From Bacillota bacterium (GTDB taxonomy: Bacteria > Bacillota > Clostridia > Acetivibrionales > JANLFN01): DNA of 64,000 bases. The stretch covers positions 9,591 through 73,590 of the forward strand of contig JAEWTV010000070.1 in assembly GCA_023397675.1 (NCBI GenBank), read 5' to 3'. The translations under genes and the position numbers were made by a program. Shown piece after piece: positions 32,216 to 41,029 of the stretch. Below the pieces are notes generated by a model that saw only the letters and a list, made by a program, of their open reading frames with translations, had not been told where the DNA came from and searched no databases. Positions within the stretch are counted from its first letter, which is position 1; every line of letters starts with the position of its first letter.

Positions 32216-33052
32216 TTAATCCAACTCTGAAACAAAAACCAATTCTATGTTCCTGCTTTCAAAATCAGGCAGCATTTCGCCGATTGCTTCTGCAGTAACC
32301 TTTCCGCCTTCAATACCCACATGACCAATTGCAACAGCTTTGCCATATTTTAAAGCAATATCACCTGCTTCTCTCAACCGGTTTATAATAAAGGATTTTG
32401 GCTGCTGCCCGTCAAGGAAAACATCTCTGTCGTAACACCTCACGTTCTTTTCCTTCGCTATTTTTTTAGCTACAGGATGGCTGGCTGTCCTGCTGTCAAC
32501 GAAGTATAGCCTTCTCTCCTTAATAACATCCATTAATGCAGATATGACAATTTCATCGCTGCTTGCCTTGGAGCCCATGTGTATATTTGCTCCTGCAGCA
32601 AATGGAATACTGTCAAAAGCATCCCTGGCAATCTTTCGGACCTCGTCTCCATTCATTCCCGCAAGGATGGGCCGCGGCCCAAGCCAGCTTCTTTTACCGT
32701 AATTAGGCTCCATTGACATATGAATAATAACCTCATATCCCTTTTCATAAGCGTTTTGGGCATCCTCTTCTGAGTGTTCCAGGAAAGGCATCACTGCAAA
32801 GGTAATATGCTTGTTAATTGACATCATTTCCTTTACTCCATCTCTTCCCGATCCAAAATCATCAATTATTATTGCAAGCCTGGCTTTTTCTCCCGGCTTT
32901 CGCAGTTCCCCTGAAATGGATGTACTCCTTTGATGGCTACTGCTTACTAAAACCAAAATGATGCATACAATTGTTACTATTAGTGCTAAAAGAGCCAGAG
33001 ACAGGCGAATAAGAATTTTTTTAGAAAAAGTCATTAGGAACTTTTTTTTCAT
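32216..33052 (-). CDS. Divergent polysaccharide deacetylase (DUF610-like)
   Basis: 278 aa with an N-terminal membrane anchor (about 13-35). The catalytic-type domain shows LAIIIDDFGSGRDGVKEM, FAVMPFLEHSEEDA, EVIIHMSMEP and FVDSRTASHPVAKKIA, matching YibQ/DUF610 divergent polysaccharide deacetylases. The His of VAIGHVGIEGG is near the end. It should act outside the membrane on a wall polymer. It follows cwlD, consistent with a wall role. Confidence 0.85.
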   Translation of the reverse strand: MKKKFLMTFSKKILIRLSLALLALIVTIVCIILVLVSSSHQRSTSISGELRKPGEKARLAIIIDDFGSGRDGVKEMMSINKHITFAVMPFLEHSEEDAQNAYEKGYEVIIHMSMEPNYGKRSWLGPRPILAGMNGDEVRKIARDAFDSIPFAAGANIHMGSKASSDEIVISALMDVIKERRLYFVDSRTASHPVAKKIAKEKNVRCYDRDVFLDGQQPKSFIINRLREAGDIALKYGKAVAIGHVGIEGGKVTAEAIGEMLPDFESRNIELVFVSELD

Positions 33053-33083
33053 ATTTTTAACCCCGTTGAAAATCTATGTTATA

Positions 33084-33836
33084 TTACTTTGAAATAAAAA
33101 CATTATCATACTTATATAAATACCGTTCTATACCATACCCAATTGATAAAGCAAGTTGCTGTGTAAAATCGTCTGTTGTCAACAACTCACGTTCTTCACT
33201 ATTTGAAATAAAGGCTGTTTCGACCAATGCACCAGGTATTGAAGAGTGTTCCAAAATATAATATCTGGCTTCTTGAGGATCATGTATTGTACGCTTCTGC
33301 CCATTAATCTCCATAGAATTAAGTGATTTTTGAAGACTATATGCAAAATTCCTGTTATTGGATAACTTATTGCTGTAAAACACTATAGATCCGTTAGTAG
33401 ATGGCTTTTTTAGATTACAGTTCACATGAATGCTGACAAATAAATGTGCATTACTATTATTTATTATATTTGTTCTTGCGTTAAGATCTCTTTGATGCCT
33501 GCTTTGGCTGGTATTATCAAGCCCGTCCAATGAAACATCTTCTTCCCTGGTCATTATTACCTTGTAATCTTTTTGTACCAGATATGTTTTCAATTTTTTT
33601 GCAATACTCAAGTTTACTTCTTTTTCAGATAGATCATTAACAGTTGCCCCTCCATCTACACCTCCATGTCCAGCATCAATTACAATTGTAATATTACTCG
33701 GATCCAGGATAATATCGGTTGTATGGTTTGACACACTAAAAAGCACAAAAAACAGAAGTATCAATAACAATTTTGCAGCTAAAAGTAAGCATACAAGCTT
33801 TTTTTTACTTACTATGATCAATTTTATTTTTTTCAT
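33084..33836 (-). CDS. cwlD: N-acetylmuramoyl-L-alanine amidase (CwlD-like)
   Basis: 250 aa with an N-terminal membrane anchor. The Amidase_3 zinc ligands are in VIDAGHGGVDGG, NLSIAKKLK (helix after Glu) and FVSIHVNCN, and the catalytic Glu in VETAFISN. Size, anchor and lack of binding repeats match CwlD, which helps make muramic-delta-lactam in the spore cortex. It could also be a vegetative amidase. First of the minus-strand series down to 29083. Confidence 0.88.
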   Translation of the reverse strand: MKKIKLIIVSKKKLVCLLLAAKLLLILLFFVLFSVSNHTTDIILDPSNITIVIDAGHGGVDGGATVNDLSEKEVNLSIAKKLKTYLVQKDYKVIMTREEDVSLDGLDNTSQSRHQRDLNARTNIINNSNAHLFVSIHVNCNLKKPSTNGSIVFYSNKLSNNRNFAYSLQKSLNSMEINGQKRTIHDPQEARYYILEHSSIPGALVETAFISNSEERELLTTDDFTQQLALSIGYGIERYLYKYDNVFISK

Positions 33837-33917
33837 TTACAATACCGTCAATTCGTTGTTCCCTTTATTCTTATTCAATAAAAAGGTCAATTATGAAGCA
33901 TGAACAAATACCTGCAA

Positions 33918-33950
33918 ATTAAAAAGGACCTACTATAAAAGTAAGTCCCA
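33918..33950 (-). terminator. Terminator of the 139-aa GNAT gene
   Basis: GGAC-TTACT pairs with AGTA-GGTCC with small bulges, followed on the minus strand by TTTTTAATTT. Confidence 0.7.
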
Positions 33951-33983
33951 ATGGAAATATTAAATAAAGTATATTACTATAAG

Positions 33984-34403
33984 CTAAATATCCTTTGAAT
34001 ATGTATAAATATCATTTCTTTTTTCCCAGCCAATTCTATCCCAGAAGTCAATCCCCTGTATATTGTCACAAAGTACAAATAGATGGCATTTTGCTATTCC
34101 CTGCTTTTTCAGTTCCCCAAGTGATGCTTCAACAAGCTTTTTGCCTATTCCTTTGCCTTGATATTCCGGATGTACGCACGCATGGTGTATGTAGCCACGC
34201 CTTCCGTCATTACCGCAAAGGATAGTTCCGACAATTTTAGTACCAATATAAAAAACAAAGGACATATCCTGGTTTCGCTCTAGATATTTAGCGATAGCAT
34301 CTTTTGAATCTGCACAACTTATGCATAAGCCGGGTATGTTGCACCACAGCTCATATATCTCTTCGTAATTATTTATACTCATTAAAGCTAAGCCGTTTTC
34401 CAT
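33984..34403 (-). CDS. GNAT family N-acetyltransferase
   Basis: 139 aa. The acetyl-CoA site is HACVHPEYQGKGIGKKLVEASLGELKKQG, followed by LFVLCDNIQGIDFWDRIGWEKR. This pattern is close to YpeA-like small acetyltransferases. Monocistronic with its own terminator. The substrate is unknown. Confidence 0.87.
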   Translation of the reverse strand: MENGLALMSINNYEEIYELWCNIPGLCISCADSKDAIAKYLERNQDMSFVFYIGTKIVGTILCGNDGRRGYIHHACVHPEYQGKGIGKKLVEASLGELKKQGIAKCHLFVLCDNIQGIDFWDRIGWEKRNDIYTYSKDI

Positions 34404-34491
34404 TTACCCTCCCAAAAACACTAATTTAAGTATTATAATACCACTTGATTTTAAAAAAACAATCTATAAACCAAATTAAAAATACTGCTGC

Positions 34492-34701
34492 TTATACCCG
34501 TCTTATACTGAAATCCACGGCAAGAATATTTTCCTTTTTAAACAGCCTTGGCTGATGGCGCATGTAGCAAAAGGCAAGTATTTCGTTTTCCCTTATTTCA
34601 AGCACCTTTATATTTCTTCTAGTGATTACATTATCCTTCAGATAAATAATTGTAACCGGCTCACCTTTATCAAGAGATGTTTTTAAAATATGCGTGTTCA
34701 A
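34492..34701 (-). CDS. Small WYL-like protein
   Basis: 69 aa from a TTG start at 34701, chosen because AGAGGTG lies 6 nt upstream; a GTG start overlapping that site would add three residues. The C-terminal half (VLEIRENEILAFCYMRHQPRLFKKENILAVDF) matches the spacing of WYL domains, which bind ligands or nucleic acid. It has no DNA-binding helix, so it would be a free-standing miniature WYL protein. It is divergent from the next gene over a palindromic site within its promoter. Confidence 0.6.
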   Translation of the reverse strand: MNTHILKTSLDKGEPVTIIYLKDNVITRRNIKVLEIRENEILAFCYMRHQPRLFKKENILAVDFSIRRV

Positions 34702-34721
34702 GAAAATCACCTCTGGATAAT

Positions 34722-34750
34722 ATTATACCACCGTGGTATTATAATATCAA
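34722..34750 (-). promoter_or_regulatory. Promoter with palindromic operator between divergent small genes
   Basis: On the minus strand TTGATA (34745-34750), a 17-nt spacer and TATAAT (34722-34727). The spacer contains the palindrome ATACCAC-C-GTGGTAT (34725-34739), placed to be covered by a dimeric regulator. A palindrome between the two promoter hexamers is a typical repressor or MerR-like activator arrangement. Confidence 0.6.
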
Positions 34751-34771
34751 ACATATGTTCGGGGTGCTGTT

Positions 34772-35047
34772 ATGGTATTTTTTGATCATCAATTTGCGAA
34801 AGCCGATACGGAAAAGAAGGTGAGCACTACGGGAAAAACCTATGTAGAATGTATTGTACGTTTCGACTGTGACGGAATAATGAAACCGATTAAAATAAAA
34901 TTCCACAATGAATTGTATGAAATTGACAGGGTAACACTTGTAAATGAGGCGCGCTGCGGTGCAGACCTAAAATACAGGGTAAGCATACTTGGCAATATAA
35001 CAAACCTCTTTTTTGAGGCTGGCCGCTGGTGGGTAATGGAGAAGTAA
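34772..35047 (+). CDS. Conserved hypothetical protein (91 aa)
   Basis: Small, soluble, beta-rich protein with FDCDGIMKPIKIKFHNELYEIDRVTLVNEARCGADLKYRVSILG-type strands and an aromatic C-terminus (GRWWV). GGGGTG precedes the ATG. Recognised only as a conserved Firmicutes-type small protein; no function. It is divergent from the WYL-like gene and may share the palindromic operator. Confidence 0.7.
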   Translation: MVFFDHQFAKADTEKKVSTTGKTYVECIVRFDCDGIMKPIKIKFHNELYEIDRVTLVNEARCGADLKYRVSILGNITNLFFEAGRWWVMEK

Positions 35048-35134
35048 GACAAAATTACGACAATTTTTTATAAATTTTGTTGCAGCAAATGGTTTAATAG
35101 TATAAAGTATTTACATAGGAAAGGAGTGTACAAT

Positions 35135-35311
35135 ATGAAAAAAATAAATGCTTCTGATATACTGTTTCTAATATTTGGCGTTGTTTTTCTGTTAAACCTC
35201 GTGTTTAAGGATTCAAGCCTTTTCCAGTACATAGGGATAGGTATTATGGCCCTCTGGCTCATTCTGTTTGTGTCTAAACTGCTGATTATAGTTAAAGAGA
35301 ATAAAGAATAA
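35135..35311 (+). CDS. Small two-helix membrane protein
   Basis: 58 aa starting MKKINASDILFLIFG, with AAAGGAG 8 nt before the ATG. Two hydrophobic segments (about 8-23 and 32-51) leave short charged ends. No family was recognised. The stop codon is inside a 14-bp hairpin that acts as terminator. Confidence 0.65.
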   Translation: MKKINASDILFLIFGVVFLLNLVFKDSSLFQYIGIGIMALWLILFVSKLLIIVKENKE

Positions 35312-35345
35312 GTGGTTTATGATTTAAACCACTTATTCAAAAGAA
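35306..35345. terminator. Bidirectional terminator between the small membrane protein and cheR
   Basis: GAATAAGTGGTTTA pairs perfectly with TAAACCACTTATTC (14 bp) around a 5-nt loop. T-rich sequence on the minus-strand side favours use for cheR. Confidence 0.7.
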
Positions 35346-35346
35346 T

Positions 35347-36126
35347 TTATTGGTTACATTTTGTATAAAAGAAGGTCTTTATAGATTTGAAATTGTATTT
35401 GGCTGAAAAAATAATCTGTTCGGTACTTCCCACAAATAAAATGCCCTTATCATTCAGCGCCCTGTTGAATCTTTCGTAAATCTTTTCTTTTGCCTCTTCA
35501 GTAAAGTATATAAGAACATTCCTGCAAACAATAAGGTCAAATCCACTTGGGTAATCATTCTTCAAGAGGTCATGTTGATGGAAATCGATACATTTCTTTA
35601 TTTTATCTGAAACCTTGTATACATCGTTGTTTACCTTGGTAAAATGCTTTTGTTTAAATTCTTCCGGCAGGCTTTCAAGACTTTTGGAGGTGTAAACACC
35701 TTCCTTGGCCTTTTCCATTGCTTGCTTGTCAATATCAGTAGCATAAATCCTAATTGACTCCATGGGCATGTATTTACTTAGAATCATGGCAATTGTATAT
35801 GGCTCATCACCTGTAGAGCAGGCAGCACTCCATATGCGTGGAGTCTTGGTTTTTTGAAAAAGCATTGGAAGAACTTCCGTCTCTAAAATCTTCCACTGTT
35901 CCGGGTTTCTATAAAACTCCGAAACATTTATTGTCAGATAATTAATAAATTCATTATATAATACGCTGTTCGACTTTAATGCAGGCACGTAATCCTGAAA
36001 GCCCTCATAATTGTTTTTCTTTATAAGCGCTTCTATACGCCTCTTCATTTGCTTTTCCTTGTAAGCATTAAGATCAATTCCGCTCAGCTTTAATATTTCG
36101 CTTTTGAAGCCCTCATAATCCATCAT
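35347..36126 (-). CDS. cheR: CheR-type protein-glutamate methyltransferase
   Basis: Methylates Glu side chains of chemoreceptors using SAM; 259 aa from ATG 36126 after GGGGAA (a second ATG follows directly). The N-terminal helical domain includes LNAYKEKQMKRRIEALIKKNNYE, and the SAM domain includes PRIWSAACSTGDEPYTIAMIL, IRIYATDIDKQAMEKAKEG and FDLIVCRNVLIYF. It stands alone here, without other che genes; in clostridia such orphan cheR genes can be far from flagellar clusters. Confidence 0.92.
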   Translation of the reverse strand: MMDYEGFKSEILKLSGIDLNAYKEKQMKRRIEALIKKNNYEGFQDYVPALKSNSVLYNEFINYLTINVSEFYRNPEQWKILETEVLPMLFQKTKTPRIWSAACSTGDEPYTIAMILSKYMPMESIRIYATDIDKQAMEKAKEGVYTSKSLESLPEEFKQKHFTKVNNDVYKVSDKIKKCIDFHQHDLLKNDYPSGFDLIVCRNVLIYFTEEAKEKIYERFNRALNDKGILFVGSTEQIIFSAKYNFKSIKTFFYTKCNQ

Positions 36127-36277
36127 GTGCTGTTCCCCTTTTGTAAAAATAATTAGAACCAATGATGCTGAAAATAACCATTACTTAAAAAAATTCTACC
36201 ATAGGAATGTCGCAAAATAAAGAAGAATAATAGTATTTTTTGTTACTATTTATATATTACCAAATTACTGGCTTTAA

Positions 36278-36312
36278 AACAAAAAGAGGAACAGTTAAAT
36301 GTTCCTCTTTCA
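36278..36312 (-). terminator. Terminator of the cmk-plsC-ispH/S1 operon
   Basis: AAAGAGGAAC pairs with GTTCCTCTTT around an 8-nt loop and, on the minus strand, is followed by TTGTTTT. Confidence 0.85.
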
Positions 36313-36327
36313 ATGCTTAAAATTGCA

Positions 36328-38343
36328 TTATTCCTTGTTTGTAATATCTCCAAGGGTAACTCCCATATCTTCCTTGTGCTCTGTCGGTAAAGCTTCCTCG
36401 GAGCTTTCATTGGATGAGCCCTTATCTTCAGCTATTTCCTTAGGTACAAGTTCTTTTATGCTTAAGGCAATTTTCTTTGCTTCAACATTTACTTCAATGA
36501 TTTTTGCCTCAACTTCCTGACCAACCTTTAAAACATCAGAAGGTTTTGCAATTCTGGTATGTGCAATATTGGATATGTGAACAAGTCCGTCCACTCCGCT
36601 GTCAAGTTCAATGAATGCACCAAAAGGAACAAGTCTTGCGACCTTACCCTTTACTACTTCACCAACCTTGTATTTTTCTTCAGCATTGTACCATGGATCA
36701 TCCTGATTTTTTCTATATCCAAGTGATATTCTCTTTTTGTCCTTATCGGCTTCAAGTACTGTTACATCAACCTTATCCCCAAGCTTAAGCACCTCAGAAG
36801 GATGCTTGATCTTTGTCCAGGACAATTCGGATACATGTATAAGTCCATCAACACCACCAATATCAACAAATGCACCAAAGTCTGTCAGACTCTTTACAGT
36901 TCCAGTGTATTTCTTTCCAACTTCTATATTGCCCCAAACATTACTTGCGTTCTTTGCCTTCTGCTCTTCAAGAATAACTCTTTGTGAACCGACTATACGC
37001 TTTTTCTGCTTATTAAATTCAATTATCCTCAAGGTTACAACCTGTTTCAAAAATTCCTTAAGATCCTTCACATATCTATCACTTACCTGTGAAGCAGGAA
37101 TAAACACCTTGATTCCGCCAACGTTTGCAATGGCACCGCCATTAACAATTTCGGTTATTTTTCCTTTAACAGGTGTCTTGTTTTCAAAGGCTTCTTCGAG
37201 TTTATCCATGTTCTTTGCGGCATCTACTCTTTTCTTTGAAAGCAGAACATTTCCTTCTCCATCGTTAACTCTGATAACAAATACATCAATCTCTTCACCG
37301 ATTTTCAAGGATTCTTCGGGTTTGAAGTCAGGGTCTTCAAGGAATTCATCCATTGAAATAATTCCATCAGATTTAAAACCGAGATCTACGTACACTTCAC
37401 TATTGTTATAGCCTATTATCCGGCCTTTAACAATATTACCTGTTTGAATGGTTACGATCGAATTCTCGAACGCCTCTTCAAAACTCATCTCATGCTCCTG
37501 TTTATTTAATTCATCCATTTTTTTTATAACCTCCTTAATTATCCAGTCAGGGGTTGATGCCCCGGCTGTAACTCCCACTCTTTTAATTTTTTTTATATCA
37601 AATTGTGGTAATTCATCTGAAGTTTCAATCATAAACGTTTCTTTACATTTGTTTTTGCAGATTTCATACAACTTTCTGGTGTTAGAGCTGTTTCTGCCCC
37701 CCACAACAATCATTGCATCAACTTTTTCTGCTATTTCTTCTGCTTCAGTTTGTCTCGTTATAGTTGCATTACATATTGTATCAAATTTTAAGATATTTTC
37801 AAATTTATTCTTCAAATATTTATTAATTTTGTCCCATTTATATCGGTTTGCGGTGGTCTGTGCCACAACACATAGGCCTTTTTCACCCTCTGTTATTGCT
37901 TCGGCTTCCTCTTCGGTGTTTACTATAAAAGCATTATTTCCACACCAACCGTTTATACCCTTAACTTCCGGGTGTTCCCTATCACCTACAATTACTATGT
38001 TGTAGCCTTCCTGGTATTTTTCGTTCACCAAACGGTGTATTTTTTTTACATATGGGCATGTAGCATCAACAGTATCCAGGCCTGTATTTTCAAGTTTTTC
38101 ATAACATTCTGGTGGCACACCGTGAGCTCTTATTACAAGGTATCCCGGTGAATTTGCCTTTTCAATTTCTTCGACTACTAGAACACCTTTAGCCTTAAGT
38201 CTGTCCACTACCTGCTCATTATGTATGATAGGTCCAAAAGTATATATGTTTTTATCACTTTTTTCTACAAGCTTTAAAACTTCGTTCAATGCCTTATCAA
38301 CACCAAAGCAGAAGCCGGCTGTTTTAGCCCTTATTATTTCCAA
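36328..38343 (-). CDS. ispH: IspH (HMBPP reductase) fused to ribosomal protein S1 domains
   Basis: 671 aa fusion. Residues 1-282 are IspH, the last enzyme of the MEP isoprenoid pathway, with the [4Fe-4S] ligands Cys12 (GFCFGV), Cys96 (DATCP) and Cys191 (TICNAT), plus RAHGVPPE and TAGASTPDW. Residues from about 300 to 640 carry four S1 RNA-binding repeats (VKGRIIGYN, VKGKITEIV, YTGTVKSLTDFGAFV, VKGKVARLVPFGAFI). This fusion is known in clostridia and usually called bifunctional. The gene overlaps plsC by 20 nt and is third in cmk-plsC-ispH/S1. Confidence 0.95.
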   Translation of the reverse strand: MEIIRAKTAGFCFGVDKALNEVLKLVEKSDKNIYTFGPIIHNEQVVDRLKAKGVLVVEEIEKANSPGYLVIRAHGVPPECYEKLENTGLDTVDATCPYVKKIHRLVNEKYQEGYNIVIVGDREHPEVKGINGWCGNNAFIVNTEEEAEAITEGEKGLCVVAQTTANRYKWDKINKYLKNKFENILKFDTICNATITRQTEAEEIAEKVDAMIVVGGRNSSNTRKLYEICKNKCKETFMIETSDELPQFDIKKIKRVGVTAGASTPDWIIKEVIKKMDELNKQEHEMSFEEAFENSIVTIQTGNIVKGRIIGYNNSEVYVDLGFKSDGIISMDEFLEDPDFKPEESLKIGEEIDVFVIRVNDGEGNVLLSKKRVDAAKNMDKLEEAFENKTPVKGKITEIVNGGAIANVGGIKVFIPASQVSDRYVKDLKEFLKQVVTLRIIEFNKQKKRIVGSQRVILEEQKAKNASNVWGNIEVGKKYTGTVKSLTDFGAFVDIGGVDGLIHVSELSWTKIKHPSEVLKLGDKVDVTVLEADKDKKRISLGYRKNQDDPWYNAEEKYKVGEVVKGKVARLVPFGAFIELDSGVDGLVHISNIAHTRIAKPSDVLKVGQEVEAKIIEVNVEAKKIALSIKELVPKEIAEDKGSSNESSEEALPTEHKEDMGVTLGDITNKE

Positions 38344-38935
38344 TTGGATTGTCCTCCATAAGTGCGTAAACCTTTTTCATAATTTCCTTACTCATTTCCG
38401 ACAACTCGGCACTTGTATACTTTTTTTCAGGGTCGGCATCAAGCTTGAACGGTTCGCCAAAGGTTACTTTTACCCTGCTGAATATCTTGTAGTTACCCTC
38501 AAGCGCCACAGGAAGTATTGGAGCCTGGGATTTTACAGCTAGAAGCGCTGCACCTGGTTTTACCCTAACCTTACTCAAATCCTTACCTAATGTACGTGTT
38601 CCTTCAGGAAGTATACCTAGGATGTGACCATCCTTTAAAAGCTTCAATGCTGTCTTAATAGATTCAAGATCAGCCGTTCCTCGTTTTACCGGGAAAGCAC
38701 CCAACCATCTTATTAAAAGGCTTACAACAGGTATTTTGAATAATTCAATTTTTGCCATATAATGTACTAATCGTTTTTTAATCTTGTAGCCGATAAAAAA
38801 CATATCCAAGGTGCCAAGGTGGTTTGCACACAAAATAACAGGTCCTTCCAGTGGAACAACCTGAAGATTTACAACCTTGACCCTGAAGAAAATTTTAAAT
38901 AATATTCTAAATAAACCCTTTATAACTTCCTTCAT
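38324..38935 (-). CDS. plsC: 1-acyl-glycerol-3-phosphate acyltransferase
   Basis: Makes phosphatidic acid from lysophosphatidic acid; 203 aa. The HX4D motif is in CANHLGTLDMFF, the second block is FPVKRGTADLES and the third is GILPEGTRTLGK. An N-terminal hydrophobic segment and amphipathic helices tie it to the membrane. It overlaps cmk by 4 nt and ispH/S1 by 20 nt. Confidence 0.92.
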   Translation of the reverse strand: MKEVIKGLFRILFKIFFRVKVVNLQVVPLEGPVILCANHLGTLDMFFIGYKIKKRLVHYMAKIELFKIPVVSLLIRWLGAFPVKRGTADLESIKTALKLLKDGHILGILPEGTRTLGKDLSKVRVKPGAALLAVKSQAPILPVALEGNYKIFSRVKVTFGEPFKLDADPEKKYTSAELSEMSKEIMKKVYALMEDNPIGNNKG

Positions 38936-39606
38936 ATCTGTTTACTCTCTACATAAGAAATAATTTTACCTGCAACTTCATCTATTGTGCTGTTTGTAGT
39001 ATCAACCTCAATTGCATCCTGAGCCTTGGAAAGAGGTGCAAATGCACGCTGGCTGTCATTTTTATCTCGATACTCAATATCCTTTTTGACTTCGTCCAGT
39101 GTTATACCGGTCATACCCTTGGAAAGCTGCTCTTCGTACCTGCGCTTTGCACGCTCATCTACTGAAGCAGTCAGGAATATCTTGAGGCTTGCATTTGGAA
39201 GAACAAAAGTGCCGATATCTCTTCCGTCCATGACAACATCTGCGTTTTGTGCAATATCCCGCTGAAGTTCAACCATTTTAAGCCTTACTGCCGGCACTGC
39301 CGATACATCAGAAGCGCCTATTGATACTTCAGGGGTACGTATCTTCCCACTGACATCATCTCCATCTAATAATACCCTTTGCTCGCTGCCCTGGTAAACG
39401 ATTGAGACATTAATGTCCTGTGCAAGCTTTTCAAGTGCTGCTGCATCACGTGTATCAATGCCTTCATTTATGGCTTTTAAAGCAACAGCTCTGTACATTG
39501 CTCCAGTATCAAGATATATTATTCCAAGTTTTTTAGATATAATTTTAGCTATAGTACTTTTTCCGGCTCCCGCCGGTCCGTCAATTGCAATATTAAGTTT
39601 TGACAA
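38932..39606 (-). CDS. cmk: Cytidylate kinase
   Basis: Phosphorylates CMP and dCMP; 224 aa. P-loop AIDGPAGAGKSTIAK, YLDTGAMYRAVALKA, VVMDGRDIGTFVLPNA and a lid with RAKRRYEEQ. The stop overlaps the plsC start (ATGA). It lies 38 nt downstream of aroH, so aroH and possibly hutP may share a transcript. Confidence 0.95.
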   Translation of the reverse strand: MSKLNIAIDGPAGAGKSTIAKIISKKLGIIYLDTGAMYRAVALKAINEGIDTRDAAALEKLAQDINVSIVYQGSEQRVLLDGDDVSGKIRTPEVSIGASDVSAVPAVRLKMVELQRDIAQNADVVMDGRDIGTFVLPNASLKIFLTASVDERAKRRYEEQLSKGMTGITLDEVKKDIEYRDKNDSQRAFAPLSKAQDAIEVDTTNSTIDEVAGKIISYVESKQI

Positions 39607-39643
39607 GTCTTGTCCCCCGTTCGAACAATATATAAATTAATTT

Positions 39644-40009
39644 TTAATCGTTATTCAAATCAGGTCTAAGCTTTTGAGCATCACCCAGATAAACACTCTG
39701 AATTTGACTGTTAGACTTATCCATATTGACATGCATCATCAGCCGTATACACATTTTAAGGCTTCCCGGTACATTAATTTCGTTTGAACACATCAAAGCA
39801 ACGTCAACAAGTCCTATCTGTCTTGCTGCGACTGCGGGGAAAACCGCATTTAAATCACTTGTTGTTGTAAAAAATATACTAATAATATCTTCGGCTTCAA
39901 CACCGTTTTTACTTATTACTTCTTCAAGAAGATTTCTTGTTTTATTCAAGATTTCCTCTTTTGTATTACATTCTGCCGTAACTGCACCCCGTATTGCCCG
40001 TACTGCCAT
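39644..40009 (-). CDS. aroH: Chorismate mutase (AroH type)
   Basis: Converts chorismate to prephenate, leading to Phe and Tyr; 121 aa, the size of the monofunctional Bacillus AroH trimer. Visible are VRAIRGAVTAECNTKEEI, IFFTTTSDLNAVFPAVAARQIG and GSLKMCIRLMMHVN. It lies between the HutP-like gene and cmk on the same strand. It competes with TrpE for chorismate. Confidence 0.92.
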   Translation of the reverse strand: MAVRAIRGAVTAECNTKEEILNKTRNLLEEVISKNGVEAEDIISIFFTTTSDLNAVFPAVAARQIGLVDVALMCSNEINVPGSLKMCIRLMMHVNMDKSNSQIQSVYLGDAQKLRPDLNND

Positions 40010-40025
40010 GATACCCTCCAGTATT

Positions 40026-40460
40026 TTATATCGCCCTGTGTCCTAGTCCTATAGCTATTTCATTAAGATGTAAAAGACCTATACCAAAGAAAATTGCAAC
40101 ACTGATATGGTCCTTATACCTGGCGATGCCTATTTTGCCTCCCACATTAAGACCTATTGCCTTTGGCATTATCTGTGATAACGCCTCCCTTGTAGCACCG
40201 GCTACAGCACCCTCCTCCAGGTGGCTTTCAATAATGACACCTTCTCTTTTTGATGAGACAACAGCCCGTTCTACTATTTTCATTACAGATGTAATGAATT
40301 CCCCACCATAATCTACAGCTGCCGTGAGTACACCAGTTTTTGCAAATTCAGACTGTATCAATTTTTCTTCGTTTCTATCTGTTGAAAGAGCAATTTTAAT
40401 TGCTGCCGAAGCAATCTCCTTACTTCCCAGACCTCTGGCTTCATCATTTGGTTTGCTCAT
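40026..40460 (-). CDS. hutP: HutP-family RNA-binding regulator
   Basis: 144 aa from ATG 40460, which follows GGGAGG by 5 nt. It matches HutP: EEGAVAGATREALSQIMPKAIGLNVGGKIGIARYKDH and HLNEIAIGLGHR, where the histidines would bind metal. Bacillus HutP is a histidine- and Mg-dependent antiterminator of the hut operon. Here no hut gene is present; the neighbours are aroH and a small membrane protein. The RNA it binds in this organism is unknown. Confidence 0.85.
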   Translation of the reverse strand: MSKPNDEARGLGSKEIASAAIKIALSTDRNEEKLIQSEFAKTGVLTAAVDYGGEFITSVMKIVERAVVSSKREGVIIESHLEEGAVAGATREALSQIMPKAIGLNVGGKIGIARYKDHISVAIFFGIGLLHLNEIAIGLGHRAI

Positions 40461-40537
40461 TAATACCTCCCGAAATGCGTCCATTTGTACACAAATTATA
40501 TTATATAGTAAGAATTCCTTTAAAACAACAGGTTTTA

Positions 40538-41029
40538 TCATTCCGCTTCAACGCGGACAAGCTTCTTTACCTCATGAAATGCTTCTACCATTTTGCCGAT
40601 GCATTTACTGCTTATACTTCCGTTGTTGGTTGCAACCGAAACCTGGGCAGGGTTGTCACACTCACTTGTATCTATTTCAACAACATCGCCTTCCTTTACA
40701 TCTATCGAAAGCTCCTTCCCCGAGAATGTAGCTATAGTATTACCGTTTACAAGGACTTTGACAGATCCGTCTGTTTCACCCTGTAACAATACCAAACCAA
40801 TCTTACCGTTATTATACATATACTTTTCTGTTTCAAGTGCAGTTCCATCGTAATCGCCGTCCACGGTTAGGTAAGTCCTGACCGAAGGATTGGACATTGC
40901 CGTCTGTACTATTACCAGTACAACAAATGTTATTACAACAGATATATAAATTATTTTTTCAAAACCTTTTGTTTTCATTCTGCCTTTGTCCTTTTTAGGG
41001 TTTTTGTATTTGTAATAAACCATTTTCAT
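40538..41029 (-). CDS. Conserved membrane-anchored protein (clostridial, unknown)
   Basis: 163 aa. A basic N-terminus, one membrane segment (about 25-45) and an extracytoplasmic domain of about 115 aa rich in beta strands (KIGLVLLQGETDGSVKVLVNGNTIATF, EGDVVEID, PAQVSVATNNGSISSK). AGGGGTGG precedes the ATG. The end region resembles NusG-like domain II proteins of clostridia, but I am not sure. Upstream of hutP and aroH on the same strand. Confidence 0.65.
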   Translation of the reverse strand: MKMVYYKYKNPKKDKGRMKTKGFEKIIYISVVITFVVLVIVQTAMSNPSVRTYLTVDGDYDGTALETEKYMYNNGKIGLVLLQGETDGSVKVLVNGNTIATFSGKELSIDVKEGDVVEIDTSECDNPAQVSVATNNGSISSKCIGKMVEAFHEVKKLVRVEAE

